Shown here in pieces: positions 36,381-44,278 of a stretch of 64,000 bases of DNA. Both the position numbers and the translations under genes were made by a program. The notes under the pieces were generated by a model, which did no database searches, was not told the origin of the DNA, and saw only the letters and a program-made list of their open reading frames with translations. The DNA lies in NCBI GenBank assembly GCA_024233345.1, contig JACKPT010000009.1, positions 113,146 through 177,145 on the forward strand, given 5' to 3'. Each line of letters opens with the position of its first letter. Position 1 is the stretch's first letter. This DNA comes from Verrucomicrobiota bacterium. GTDB taxonomy: Bacteria > Verrucomicrobiota > Kiritimatiellia > CAIVKH01.

Positions 36381-37058
36381 ATGAGGGTGTTGCATTCCAT
36401 GTTGATTGGGTTGATCGGCTTGCCGGTGTTCGCGGTGGCCAGTTTGGCCGACACCCCTGAGATCCCCTTTGACCGGTACCAGGTGATCCTGAACCGCAAA
36501 CCGTTCGGGGATGCGCCACCTCCTCCGGTTCAAGCCAAGCCACTCCCCCCCAAAGGCGACTCCTTCGCGAAGAGCCTGCGTCTGTCCATGATCATCGAAA
36601 CCGATGACGGGGAAATGCGGGTGGGGTTTGTCGATAACCGCACCCAGAAGAGCTATTCCCTGCTGCAGGGGGAGAGCATTGACGGAATTGAACTGGTCTC
36701 CGCGAGTTTTGCCGATGAAGAAGCGGTTCTGAAAAATGGGGATGAACTGGCCCTGCTGAAGCTGGCCCTTGGACAGTTTGAGGAGATTTCCGCCGAACAG
36801 GGACGACAGAAGGTTGAGCAGCAACGGGCTTCACGGGAATCGTATCTGGAGCGTCGGCGAGCCCGCATGGAGCGGATCAAGCAGGCCCAGGCCGAACCGC
36901 CGCCGCCCCCCAAATACTCCGGCGAGGAGCTGGCCAAGCATCTGCAGGATTACCAAATGGAAGTGATTCGCCAGGGGCTGCCGCCTCTGCCCATTCCGCT
37001 GACCCCCGAACAGGATGACCAGTTGGTTGCCGAAGGCATCTTGCCCCCCGCCCAATAA
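36381..37058 (+). CDS. Exported protein with GspC/PilP-like domain
   Basis: About 225 residues. The start is uncertain: ATGs at 36360, 36381 and 36399 are possible, and 36381 gives the most natural signal peptide (MRVLHSMLIGLIGLPVFAVASLA). Residues about 70-125 (LRLSMIIETDDGEMRVGFVD, YSLLQGESIDGIELVSASFADEEAVLKNGDELALLKL) resemble the homology region of type II secretion GspC and pilus PilP proteins. A charged helix rich in Arg/Glu/Gln and a proline-rich tail follow. A role in a secretion or pseudopilus machine is plausible but no other machine component is adjacent. Confidence 0.55.
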   Translation: MRVLHSMLIGLIGLPVFAVASLADTPEIPFDRYQVILNRKPFGDAPPPPVQAKPLPPKGDSFAKSLRLSMIIETDDGEMRVGFVDNRTQKSYSLLQGESIDGIELVSASFADEEAVLKNGDELALLKLALGQFEEISAEQGRQKVEQQRASRESYLERRRARMERIKQAQAEPPPPPKYSGEELAKHLQDYQMEVIRQGLPPLPIPLTPEQDDQLVAEGILPPAQ

Positions 37059-37114
37059 GGCGGGACGAGGTTTCGGGTTTCAGGTGTCGGATGTCAACCT
37101 GTCAGCACCCCCAG

Positions 37115-38101
37115 TCACATTTTTCCGTGAATTGGTCCTGTCTTTTTCCGCAGGGCATGGGCATCCCGCTGGTTCAGATACGACAGAATTTCGGCAAGAA
37201 TACTCACCGCCATCTGTTCCGCACCTTCGCCCCCGATATCGAGCCCCGCCGGACCGTGGAATCGGGACTGGGCGGATGAGGGAATGGACTGCATGATTGT
37301 ATCCCGGCGGTGACCCGGCCCAAGGAGGCCCACATAGCCGGCGTGGGTGGTGCTGAAATAGGTGGCCCATTCCCGGTCCATGTTCAGGGCGTGCATTTTG
37401 ACGACCACTGAAGTGGTCGCGTCGATATCGATGTCGCCAAGGCCCTCCTTGGGGCGTCGGGCGAGTTTGTGGCCAGCGCGGCACGCATCCAGATAGGTCT
37501 TGCGGTGATCGATTACGGTGACGCGAAATCCGCAAGCTTCCCCCATCGCAACCAGAGGTTCTGTGTCAATGCCGGCCCCGCAGAGGATCAGGCGGGGTGG
37601 GGGCGTTATCACTTCGGTTAGCGAGAAGTGGCCATCCGGATTGGGGTCAAGGACGGCCGGCGTTTCATCGCTCGCCGGCGTAGGGTTCCATCCGAGGGAA
37701 AAGGTTTGTTCCTGGCTGATCCGGTCAAGGACGGTCTTGACCCAGTTGGAAAGGGCCGGGGTGATCGGGTAGAGGGTGATGTCGACTTCGCCGCCACACC
37801 CGAGGCCAAGTCCCCAGGCATTGTTTTCATCATCGCTGGTATCATAGTGAACGGGCTCGGTCTGGTGGTTGGCCAGACACCTTGCCGCGCGTTCCCGTAA
37901 GTCTTCCTCGAGGCAGCCCCCGCTGATATTTCCAACAAACGATCCATCGCCTCGAATCAGCAGCTTGGCTCCGGGGCGACGAAAGGAGGAACCCTTGATG
38001 CTGTGGAGCAAGGCGAGACAAGCGGAGTGGCCCTGATCCAGAATCTGGTCAAGTTCCAGGAAAACCGTCCGGGTTTCCTGCCATTGTTTCATCCCCTGCA
38101 T
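37115..38101 (-). CDS. xdhC: XdhC/CoxI-family protein
   Basis: About 328 residues. The N-terminal XdhC/CoxI domain reads ACLALLHSIKGSSFRRPGAKLLIRGDGSFVGNISGGCLEEDL, and the C-terminal half is a Rossmann-like XdhC domain (RLILCGAGIDTEPLVAMGEACGFRVTVIDHR). XdhC proteins insert or protect the molybdenum cofactor of xanthine-dehydrogenase-type enzymes; none is encoded here. The chosen start overlaps the mgtE stop (TGATG), implying translational coupling; an ATG nine bases later is an alternative. A longer open frame extends into mgtE but is only its other-frame translation. Confidence 0.88.
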   Translation of the reverse strand: MQGMKQWQETRTVFLELDQILDQGHSACLALLHSIKGSSFRRPGAKLLIRGDGSFVGNISGGCLEEDLRERAARCLANHQTEPVHYDTSDDENNAWGLGLGCGGEVDITLYPITPALSNWVKTVLDRISQEQTFSLGWNPTPASDETPAVLDPNPDGHFSLTEVITPPPRLILCGAGIDTEPLVAMGEACGFRVTVIDHRKTYLDACRAGHKLARRPKEGLGDIDIDATTSVVVKMHALNMDREWATYFSTTHAGYVGLLGPGHRRDTIMQSIPSSAQSRFHGPAGLDIGGEGAEQMAVSILAEILSYLNQRDAHALRKKTGPIHGKM

Positions 38102-39420
38102 CAGGCAACCCCCATGAAGCGCATGGCAAGGGCGGCGAGGCCGAGGAAGAAAAAGAACCCGGCAACATCGGTGACGGTGGTGAGAAAAATGCTGGAGGCC
38201 AGGGCAGGGTCGACCTTGACCGCTTTGAGGGCAAAGGGAATCAGCACCCCGGAAAGGGCGGCGGCGAACATGTTCAGGAACATCGCGAGGGCAATGATGA
38301 TGCCGAGGGCAAAATTGCCCTTCCAAAGATAACCAATCAGGCCGACAACGATTCCGATGGCAATGCCATTGAGGAGGCCGAGAATGGTTTCCTTGGTCAG
38401 AGCCTTGCGCCCAGCTTTCCCGGAAATTTCCCCCAGCGCCATGCCGCGAATGATCACGGTGAGGGTTTGCATACCGGCATTGCCTCCCTGCCCGGCGACA
38501 ATCGGTAGAAAGACCGCGAGGGTGGTCCACTTGGCGATGGTGCCTTCGAACATCCCCACCACCGCGGCGGCCAGAAAGGCGGTGGCAAGATTGACCAGCA
38601 ACCAGGGCAGGCGGCGGGACAGGGACTTCGGCCACGGGGTGAAGGTGTTCTCCTCACCGGACAGACCGACCATCAACTGCATGTCTTCGGTGGCCTCGTC
38701 CTGAATGATGTCGTACACCTGACTGGCTTCCACCATGCCGACCAGGCGGCCATCGCTCTCCACCACCGGGAGGGCGAGAAAGTGATATTGGGAAAACAAC
38801 TGGGCAACCTTTTCCTGGTCATCGTCGACATGCACAACCTGCACATCCTGGAGGACGAGATCGCGCAGCTTGCGCTTCTGGGATTTGAAGACCAGATCAC
38901 GAATTGTGACCACGCCGATCAGTTTTTCCGCTTCGTCGACCACATATACATAGGACACACCCTCCTGGTCATCATCAGGATCAGACCAGCGGAGCTTGTT
39001 CATGGCTTGCTCGACGGTGAGGTCGGCGTGGAGGTAAATGAACTCGTCGGTCATGATGCCGCCGGCGGAATCCGGCGGATACTTCATCAGGTTGGAGACA
39101 ATCTCCTGTTCCTCTTCGGGGAGGTTGGAGAGCACCTCCAACCGCTGCTCCGCCGGCAGCTCGGCGGCGATGTCCGCCATCTCATCATGCGGGAGCTCTT
39201 CCAGCAGTTCGCTGATTTCTTCGCTGGTCAGCTCGGCGGTAATTTGGGACGCGGTATCCTCATCCAGCTCGGATAGCACTTCGGACGCCAGTTCGGTGGA
39301 TAAACTGCGCAGGGTCTCCACCGCGTCATCGGTGGCCATTTCCTGCAAGCGATCGGCAATATCCGCCGGATGCTGCTGGGCGGGCGCGGTGGTTTTATCC
39401 TGGAGTTCCTGGTCGCTCAT
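38101..39420 (-). CDS. mgtE: Magnesium transporter MgtE
   Basis: 439 residues in the standard order: acidic N-terminal superhelical domain (ELLEELPHDEMADIAAELP), two CBS domains (PPDSAGGIMTDEFIYL..., VSYVYVVDEAEKLIGVVTIRDLV, then LVLQDVQVVHVDDDQEKVAQLFSQYHFLALPVVES), a plug helix, and five membrane segments with PIVAGQGGNAGMQTLTVIIRGMALGE and the ion-pore region ending FLTTVTDVAGFFFFLGLA. It is a Mg2+-gated Mg2+ channel of the inner membrane. It is the first gene of a two-gene unit with xdhC and is divergent from argD across about 120 bases. Confidence 0.95.
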   Translation of the reverse strand: MSDQELQDKTTAPAQQHPADIADRLQEMATDDAVETLRSLSTELASEVLSELDEDTASQITAELTSEEISELLEELPHDEMADIAAELPAEQRLEVLSNLPEEEQEIVSNLMKYPPDSAGGIMTDEFIYLHADLTVEQAMNKLRWSDPDDDQEGVSYVYVVDEAEKLIGVVTIRDLVFKSQKRKLRDLVLQDVQVVHVDDDQEKVAQLFSQYHFLALPVVESDGRLVGMVEASQVYDIIQDEATEDMQLMVGLSGEENTFTPWPKSLSRRLPWLLVNLATAFLAAAVVGMFEGTIAKWTTLAVFLPIVAGQGGNAGMQTLTVIIRGMALGEISGKAGRKALTKETILGLLNGIAIGIVVGLIGYLWKGNFALGIIIALAMFLNMFAAALSGVLIPFALKAVKVDPALASSIFLTTVTDVAGFFFFLGLAALAMRFMGVA

Positions 39421-39543
39421 GGGGTTCTCGTGAACATCGACCCTACTGCTTCGGTGTGCGGTTGTGAAGTGAAACCGGAGCCCGGCCCCGATTCAGCGGT
39501 TTGTGATTGTTCCGGTGAACTTTTCCAGCGTATAGGTAGGCGG

Positions 39544-40755
39544 ATGAATGACAAGCAATCCATCAAGGATGCCTATGGCACCTACCTGGTTCCGACCTAT
39601 GCCCCGGCCCTGACCCTGGTTCGGGGGGAGGGCATGCACGTCTGGGATGAGGGAGGAAAGGAATACCTGGATTTTCTCGCCGGGATCGCGGTGCTGTGCC
39701 TGGGCCATGCCCACCCCGCGTGGGTGGAGGCGGTGCGCGAGCAGGCCGGGGTACTGACCCATGTTTCGAATCTTCATGCCCACCCGTTACAGGCGAAGCT
39801 GGCCCGGGCCTTGACGGAAAAATTTGTTCCCGGCAGCCGGGTATTCTTTTCCAATTCCGGTGCCGAGGCCAATGAAGCCCTGATCAAGGTGGCCCGGAAA
39901 TGGGGAAGTGCCAGCGGGCGCCACGAGATCATCACCATGAAAAATTCCTTTCATGGCCGGACCCTCGCCACCCTGACCGCCACCGGCCAGGAGAAGGTAC
40001 AGACTGGATTTGCTCCGTTGCCCACGGGGTTTTCCTACGCGACCTTCAACGATATCGCGTCGGTGAAGGCGTTGGTCACCGATCAGACGGTGGCGATCCT
40101 GCTGGAGGTCATCCAGGCCGAGGGGGGCGTGGTGCCGGGGGATGTGGAGTTTCTTCACGAGGTGGAGGCGCTGTGCCACGACCGGGACCTGTTGCTGTTG
40201 ATTGATGATGTGCAGTGCGGCATGGGACGGTTGGGAACCTGGTTTGGATTCCAGGCCTATGGCTTGCGCCCTGATGCCTTCTCCCTCGCCAAGGGATTGG
40301 GAGGGGGCTTCCCGATCGGGGCGATGGTGGCCTCGCCCAAGCTGGCCGAGGTGCTGCAGCCCGGTACCCATGGGACCACGTATGGCGGGAATGCCCTGGC
40401 CTGTGCGGCCGCGCTGGCGGTGCTGGAAACCATCGAGAAGGAAGCGCTGCTGAATCGGACCCAGGCCATGGGGGAACGATTCCGGAATGCGCTCACGGCG
40501 ATGATGCCCGAGTTCCCCTTCATCACCGAAGTCCGGGGCATGGGCTGGCTCATCGGGGTGGTGCTGGATCGTCCCGCAAAACCGCTGGAGGCCCGGATGT
40601 TTCAGGAAGGATTGATTGCGGTGGCCACCGCTGGCAATGTGATCCGGTTCGTGCCCCCGCTGATCGCGGAAGAAGCAGATGTGGATGAAGCGGTCGCCCG
40701 GTTCCGGGCGGCCTGTCGCGCATGGAAGACGGAACAAGAACCGATGGAAAAATGA
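39544..40755 (+). CDS. argD: Acetylornithine aminotransferase
   Basis: Class III PLP aminotransferase, 403 residues, converting N-acetylglutamate semialdehyde to acetylornithine (possibly also the succinyl-DAP step of lysine synthesis). The start at 39544 (MNDKQSIKDAYGTYLVPTYAP) fits the family; an open frame upstream of it is non-homologous. Seen: FFSNSGAEANEALIKVARKW, FHGRTLATLTATGQ, the pyridine-nitrogen Asp in LLIDDVQCGMGR, and the Schiff-base Lys in FSLAKGLGGGFPIGAM. argG follows after 47 bases, so they form an arginine operon. Confidence 0.93.
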   Translation: MNDKQSIKDAYGTYLVPTYAPALTLVRGEGMHVWDEGGKEYLDFLAGIAVLCLGHAHPAWVEAVREQAGVLTHVSNLHAHPLQAKLARALTEKFVPGSRVFFSNSGAEANEALIKVARKWGSASGRHEIITMKNSFHGRTLATLTATGQEKVQTGFAPLPTGFSYATFNDIASVKALVTDQTVAILLEVIQAEGGVVPGDVEFLHEVEALCHDRDLLLLIDDVQCGMGRLGTWFGFQAYGLRPDAFSLAKGLGGGFPIGAMVASPKLAEVLQPGTHGTTYGGNALACAAALAVLETIEKEALLNRTQAMGERFRNALTAMMPEFPFITEVRGMGWLIGVVLDRPAKPLEARMFQEGLIAVATAGNVIRFVPPLIAEEADVDEAVARFRAACRAWKTEQEPMEK

Positions 40756-40802
40756 TGTTCGTGCCGGGGCGGACCCGGCAAATCAAACGAGGATGGAAGA
40801 AG

Positions 40803-42014
40803 ATGAAAATTGTATTGGCATATTCGGGCGGGCTCGACACCTCGGTCATTTTGCAATGGCTGAAGGAGACCTATAACGCGGAGATCATTTGCTTTGCCGC
40901 AGATGTCGGGCAGGAGGAGGAGCTCAAGGGTCTCAAGCAGAAGGCCCGGGCTTCGGGAGCGAAAAAGTGCTATGTGGATGACTTGCGCGAGGAGTTTGCC
41001 CGCGATTTTGTGTTCCCGATGATCAGGGCCGGCGCGGTTTATGAATCCGGTTACCTGCTCGGCACGTCGATTGCCCGGCCCTTGATTGCCAAGCGCCAGG
41101 TGGAAATTGCCCGGATCGAAGGAGCCGACGCCATCGCCCATGGCGCCACCGGAAAGGGGAACGACCAGGTGCGGTTCGAGTTGACCGCGCTGGCCCTTGA
41201 TCCCGCCATTCAGGTCATTGCGCCCTGGCGCGACGAGGGATTCCGCAAACAGTTCAATGGCCGCCACGACATGATGGCCTACTGCAAGGCACGCGGGATC
41301 AACATCGAGGCTTCGGCCAAGAAACCCTATTCCATGGACCGCAATTTGCTCCATATCAGCTTTGAGGGCGGGATCCTCGAAGATGCATGGAATGAACCGC
41401 CGGAATCGATGTTCAAGCTGAGCGTGGCCCCGGAAAAGGCTCCGGCCAAGCCCGCCTATGTGGAAATCACTTTCGAGAAGGGAAATGCCGTCGCGGTGAA
41501 TGGCAAGGCAATGTCGCCTCTGAAGGTGATGCAAACCCTCAACACCCTGGCCGGGAAGCATGGGGTGGGGCGCATCGATCTGGTTGAGAACCGGTTTGTC
41601 GGGATGAAGAGCCGCGGGGTGTATGAAACCCCGGCGGGCACGGTATTGTACCGGGCACGCGAGGCGGTGGAGCAGCTCACCATGGATCGCGAAGTGCTGC
41701 ATCTCCGTAATACCCTGGTGCCTCAATATGCGAAACTGGTCTACAACGGGTTCTGGTTCGCCCCGGAGCGGGAGATGCTCCAGGCTGCGATGGATGAGGC
41801 CGCGTCCGTGGTTTCCGGAACCGCCCGGTTGAAGCTGTATCGCGGAAATTGCATGGTGGTCGGGCGCAAGGCCGGAGCGTCTCTGTACGATCCGCATATG
41901 GCCAGCTTCGAGGGCAATATCGATTACAATCAGAGCGACGCGACCGGGTTTATTCGCCTCAACGCCCTCCGCCTGCGGATGCGGGCCAAGGTCGGCAAGA
42001 AGCCGCACGTCTGA
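40803..42014 (+). CDS. argG: Argininosuccinate synthase
   Basis: 403 residues, joining citrulline and aspartate with ATP. The start at 40803 (MKIVLAYSGGLDTSVILQWL) puts the PP-loop SGGLDTS at its normal position. Further signatures are CFAADVGQEEEL, GADAIAHGATGKGNDQVRFE, IEASAKKPYSMDRNLLHISFEGG, and LRMRAKVGKK at the end. It lies immediately after argD. argH is not in the window. Confidence 0.97.
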   Translation: MKIVLAYSGGLDTSVILQWLKETYNAEIICFAADVGQEEELKGLKQKARASGAKKCYVDDLREEFARDFVFPMIRAGAVYESGYLLGTSIARPLIAKRQVEIARIEGADAIAHGATGKGNDQVRFELTALALDPAIQVIAPWRDEGFRKQFNGRHDMMAYCKARGINIEASAKKPYSMDRNLLHISFEGGILEDAWNEPPESMFKLSVAPEKAPAKPAYVEITFEKGNAVAVNGKAMSPLKVMQTLNTLAGKHGVGRIDLVENRFVGMKSRGVYETPAGTVLYRAREAVEQLTMDREVLHLRNTLVPQYAKLVYNGFWFAPEREMLQAAMDEAASVVSGTARLKLYRGNCMVVGRKAGASLYDPHMASFEGNIDYNQSDATGFIRLNALRLRMRAKVGKKPHV

Positions 42015-42112
42015 CCGGGTGGCGCCCGAGAACTTGTGCCGGTGGTACCTGATCTTGGTCCATTCCATACAGGAGATTCGTTTCAAGCTCTTGACGCGCC
42101 TTGCCTGTGGCA

Positions 42113-42206
42113 GCCTGCCCGGCCAGGGCGGCGCTACTACAAACCCGTGGTCGATGGATCCAACCCGTGTTCGTAGTAGGTCCGCAGGCCCCTCGACTGA
42201 GGGGCC
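42113..42206 (+). repeat. Composite dispersed repeat downstream of argG
   Basis: The region has the 15-mer GCCTGCCCGGCCAGG at 42113-42127, an inverted GTTTGTAGTAGCGC element at 42131-42144, a GTTCGTAGTAGG word near 42169, and a perfect 8-bp hairpin with a GACT loop at 42187-42206. The hairpin lacks a T tract, so it is not a standard intrinsic terminator, though it may still act as one. Confidence 0.65.
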
Positions 42207-42265
42207 AAGGGCCGTTATGAATGCCGACGATTTGTGCGTGAACTGACTCCGGTACTGGGCCTAGT

Positions 42266-42844
42266 ATGGCGCTCATGACAGACCCAGTATTTTCAGAGCA
42301 GACCCTGTCCCGGCGCACGGTGTTTCACGGCAAGGTCCTGACGTTGGAAGTTCAGGATGTACGGCTTGAAACCGGTGCCGATGGATACCGGGAAATCATT
42401 CGTCACCCCGGATCGGTGGGGGTACTGGCCCAGCGACGGGATGGGCGGTTTGTGCTGGTGCGCCAATTCAGGAAACCGGTGGAGTCTATGGTCACCGAAG
42501 TAGTCGCGGGCCTGGTTGACTCAGGCGAGGCACATCAGGAAGCCGCGGAACGCGAACTGCGCGAAGAGACCGGCTACCAGGCTCTTGCCTGGATGCCTCT
42601 CGGAATTATCCACGCCTCTCCGGGCTACACCGAGGAAACCGTCGAGGGATTCTTTGCCATCATTGAGGACACCCCGGGCCGGATCGATCCGGATCCGGAC
42701 GAACGAATCGCCCTTGTCACCCTAACTGAAGAGCAAGTGTCCGAGGCGGTTGTCAACGGGACTATCACCGATGGCAAAACGCTTGCGATGTGGGGCAAAT
42801 ACCTCTTGCGGAAGTCCGAGGCGGAGGCCTTGCGTCGCTCCTGA
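42266..42844 (+). CDS. Nudix hydrolase, ADP-ribose pyrophosphatase-like
   Basis: 192 residues. The Nudix box is complete: GLVDSGE...RELREETGY fits G-x5-E-x7-R-E-U-x-E-E-x-G-U. The N-terminal strand region (FHGKVLTLEVQDVRL, REIIRHPGSVGVLAQ) and the VRQFRKPVESMVTEVVAG segment are typical of the ADP-ribose/NDP-sugar pyrophosphatase branch. It would hydrolyse ADP-ribose or related nucleotide sugars with Mg2+. It is monocistronic as far as can be seen. Confidence 0.9.
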   Translation: MALMTDPVFSEQTLSRRTVFHGKVLTLEVQDVRLETGADGYREIIRHPGSVGVLAQRRDGRFVLVRQFRKPVESMVTEVVAGLVDSGEAHQEAAERELREETGYQALAWMPLGIIHASPGYTEETVEGFFAIIEDTPGRIDPDPDERIALVTLTEEQVSEAVVNGTITDGKTLAMWGKYLLRKSEAEALRRS

Positions 42845-42952
42845 GCCAATTCGGCCTTACTTGACGCGGCGATAACATTGTGCGTGAACTCACGTGTGTA
42901 TTTCCGCTAAACTTCCCCGAAAGACACGGCGCCGCCGCGAACTCGCACGACG

Positions 42953-44278
42953 ATGAGCTTTCAAACCACGCTTGAAAAAATCCACCGCTTCGTGGTCCAT
43001 GACGCATGGACCGCTGATGCCTCGACCCTTCCCGGGCTACAGGGATTTGTCGTCCGGGTGCTGCGCATCTCCCGGTTGATTGTCCAGGGGGTCAAAGAGG
43101 ATGACCTCGCAGTACGCGCGGCGGCCCTGACGTTTTCCACCCTGATTGCACTGGTTCCGGTGCTGGCGATTGTGTTTGCGGTGTTGAAGGGCCTCGGCGC
43201 CGGCGAAGATGCCCTGATCCGGGTCGAGGAAGGGCTCGACGCGATGCCGGTGGAGTTCCAGAACTTTGTCGAGCAGATGCTGGACATTGTGAACCGAACC
43301 AACTTCTGGGCGCTGGGCTGGGTCGGTGTACTGATTCTGTTTGTCACCCTGATCCAGGTGCTCAACAGTGTGGAAATGACCTTCAACCGGGTCTGGGGGG
43401 TCCATACTCCGCGCGCGATCTGGCGGCGGACGGCCAATTATATCAGCGTGACGGTCATTGTCCCGGTCCTGATCATGTCGGCCTTCGCGGCCTCTGCGGG
43501 GGTGGCCAACGAGGCGTTTATGGTCAAGCTCGGTGAGGCCGCACCCTTTGTCACTTCACTGCTCAAACTGACCCCGTTTGTGGTCACCGCCACCGCCTTC
43601 TTCTTTTTGTTCATGTTTGTCCCCAATACCTCGGTGCGGATCCGATCCGCCCTCGGCGGGGCGGTCATCACCGCGCTGCTGTGGACCCTTTGGCAGCAAT
43701 CCTATATTTCCCTCCAGGTCGGGGTGGCCCGGTACAATGCAATCTATGGAACCTTTGCCTCGGTGCCGATTTTCCTGATGTGGCTGTTCGTGTGCTGGAT
43801 CATCATTCTGCTCGGTGCCGAGGTTGCGTTTGCCTTCCAGAATCACGAAACCTTCCACATGGAGCGGATGTCCGCCCGGGCCAGTTTCCGCACCCGGTGG
43901 ACCCTCGCGTTTGAGCTGCTGCGGGAAGCCGCGGCCAAGTTTCATCGCGGCGGCGGGGCCCTCGATGTGGAGGCATACTCCCACCAGCACCGGGTCCCGA
44001 TCCGACTGGTGCAGGACGTGGTTCACCAATTGACCGACGGGGGCTATCTCGCCGAATTGGCCGATCATGAAGGCTCCTATGTGCTGTTGCGATCCCCCGA
44101 TCAGATTTCCCTCAATCATATCATCCGCCTGCTAGTCGATGAAGGCGCCGACCCGGGCGCCCTCGGAATGACCCGGGGAAAACTTGGAACCAGTGCTGCC
44201 CTGCAGTGGGTGGATGAAGGCTTGTCACAGCACCTCGAGGCCAGAACGGTCGAGGACCTTCTGGGCGCGGAAGCATGA
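42953..44278 (+). CDS. YihY/UPF0761-family membrane protein with C-terminal winged helix
   Basis: 441 residues. About six hydrophobic helices with family motifs: VRAAALTFSTLIALVPVLAIVFAVLKGL, VLILFVTLIQVLNSVEMTFNRVWGV and ARYNAIYGTFASVPIFLMWLFVCWIIILLGAEVAFAF. The family was once annotated as ribonuclease BN, which is not supported; its function is unsettled. The last ~110 residues form a soluble domain (REAAAKFHRGGGALDVEAYSHQHRVPIRLVQDVVHQLTDGGYL) that reads as a winged helix. Its stop overlaps the start of the helicase gene (ATGA). Confidence 0.88.
   Translation: MSFQTTLEKIHRFVVHDAWTADASTLPGLQGFVVRVLRISRLIVQGVKEDDLAVRAAALTFSTLIALVPVLAIVFAVLKGLGAGEDALIRVEEGLDAMPVEFQNFVEQMLDIVNRTNFWALGWVGVLILFVTLIQVLNSVEMTFNRVWGVHTPRAIWRRTANYISVTVIVPVLIMSAFAASAGVANEAFMVKLGEAAPFVTSLLKLTPFVVTATAFFFLFMFVPNTSVRIRSALGGAVITALLWTLWQQSYISLQVGVARYNAIYGTFASVPIFLMWLFVCWIIILLGAEVAFAFQNHETFHMERMSARASFRTRWTLAFELLREAAAKFHRGGGALDVEAYSHQHRVPIRLVQDVVHQLTDGGYLAELADHEGSYVLLRSPDQISLNHIIRLLVDEGADPGALGMTRGKLGTSAALQWVDEGLSQHLEARTVEDLLGAEA

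Noticed and set aside
40602..42086. 494-codon minus-strand frame across argG
   Set aside because: Antisense to a textbook argG.
42187..42206. Intrinsic terminator after argG
   Set aside because: Strong stem but no T tract on either strand; kept as a repeat instead.
42953..44278. Annotation as ribonuclease BN
   Set aside because: The YihY/UPF0761 family lacks RNase Z catalytic residues; the old name is misleading.
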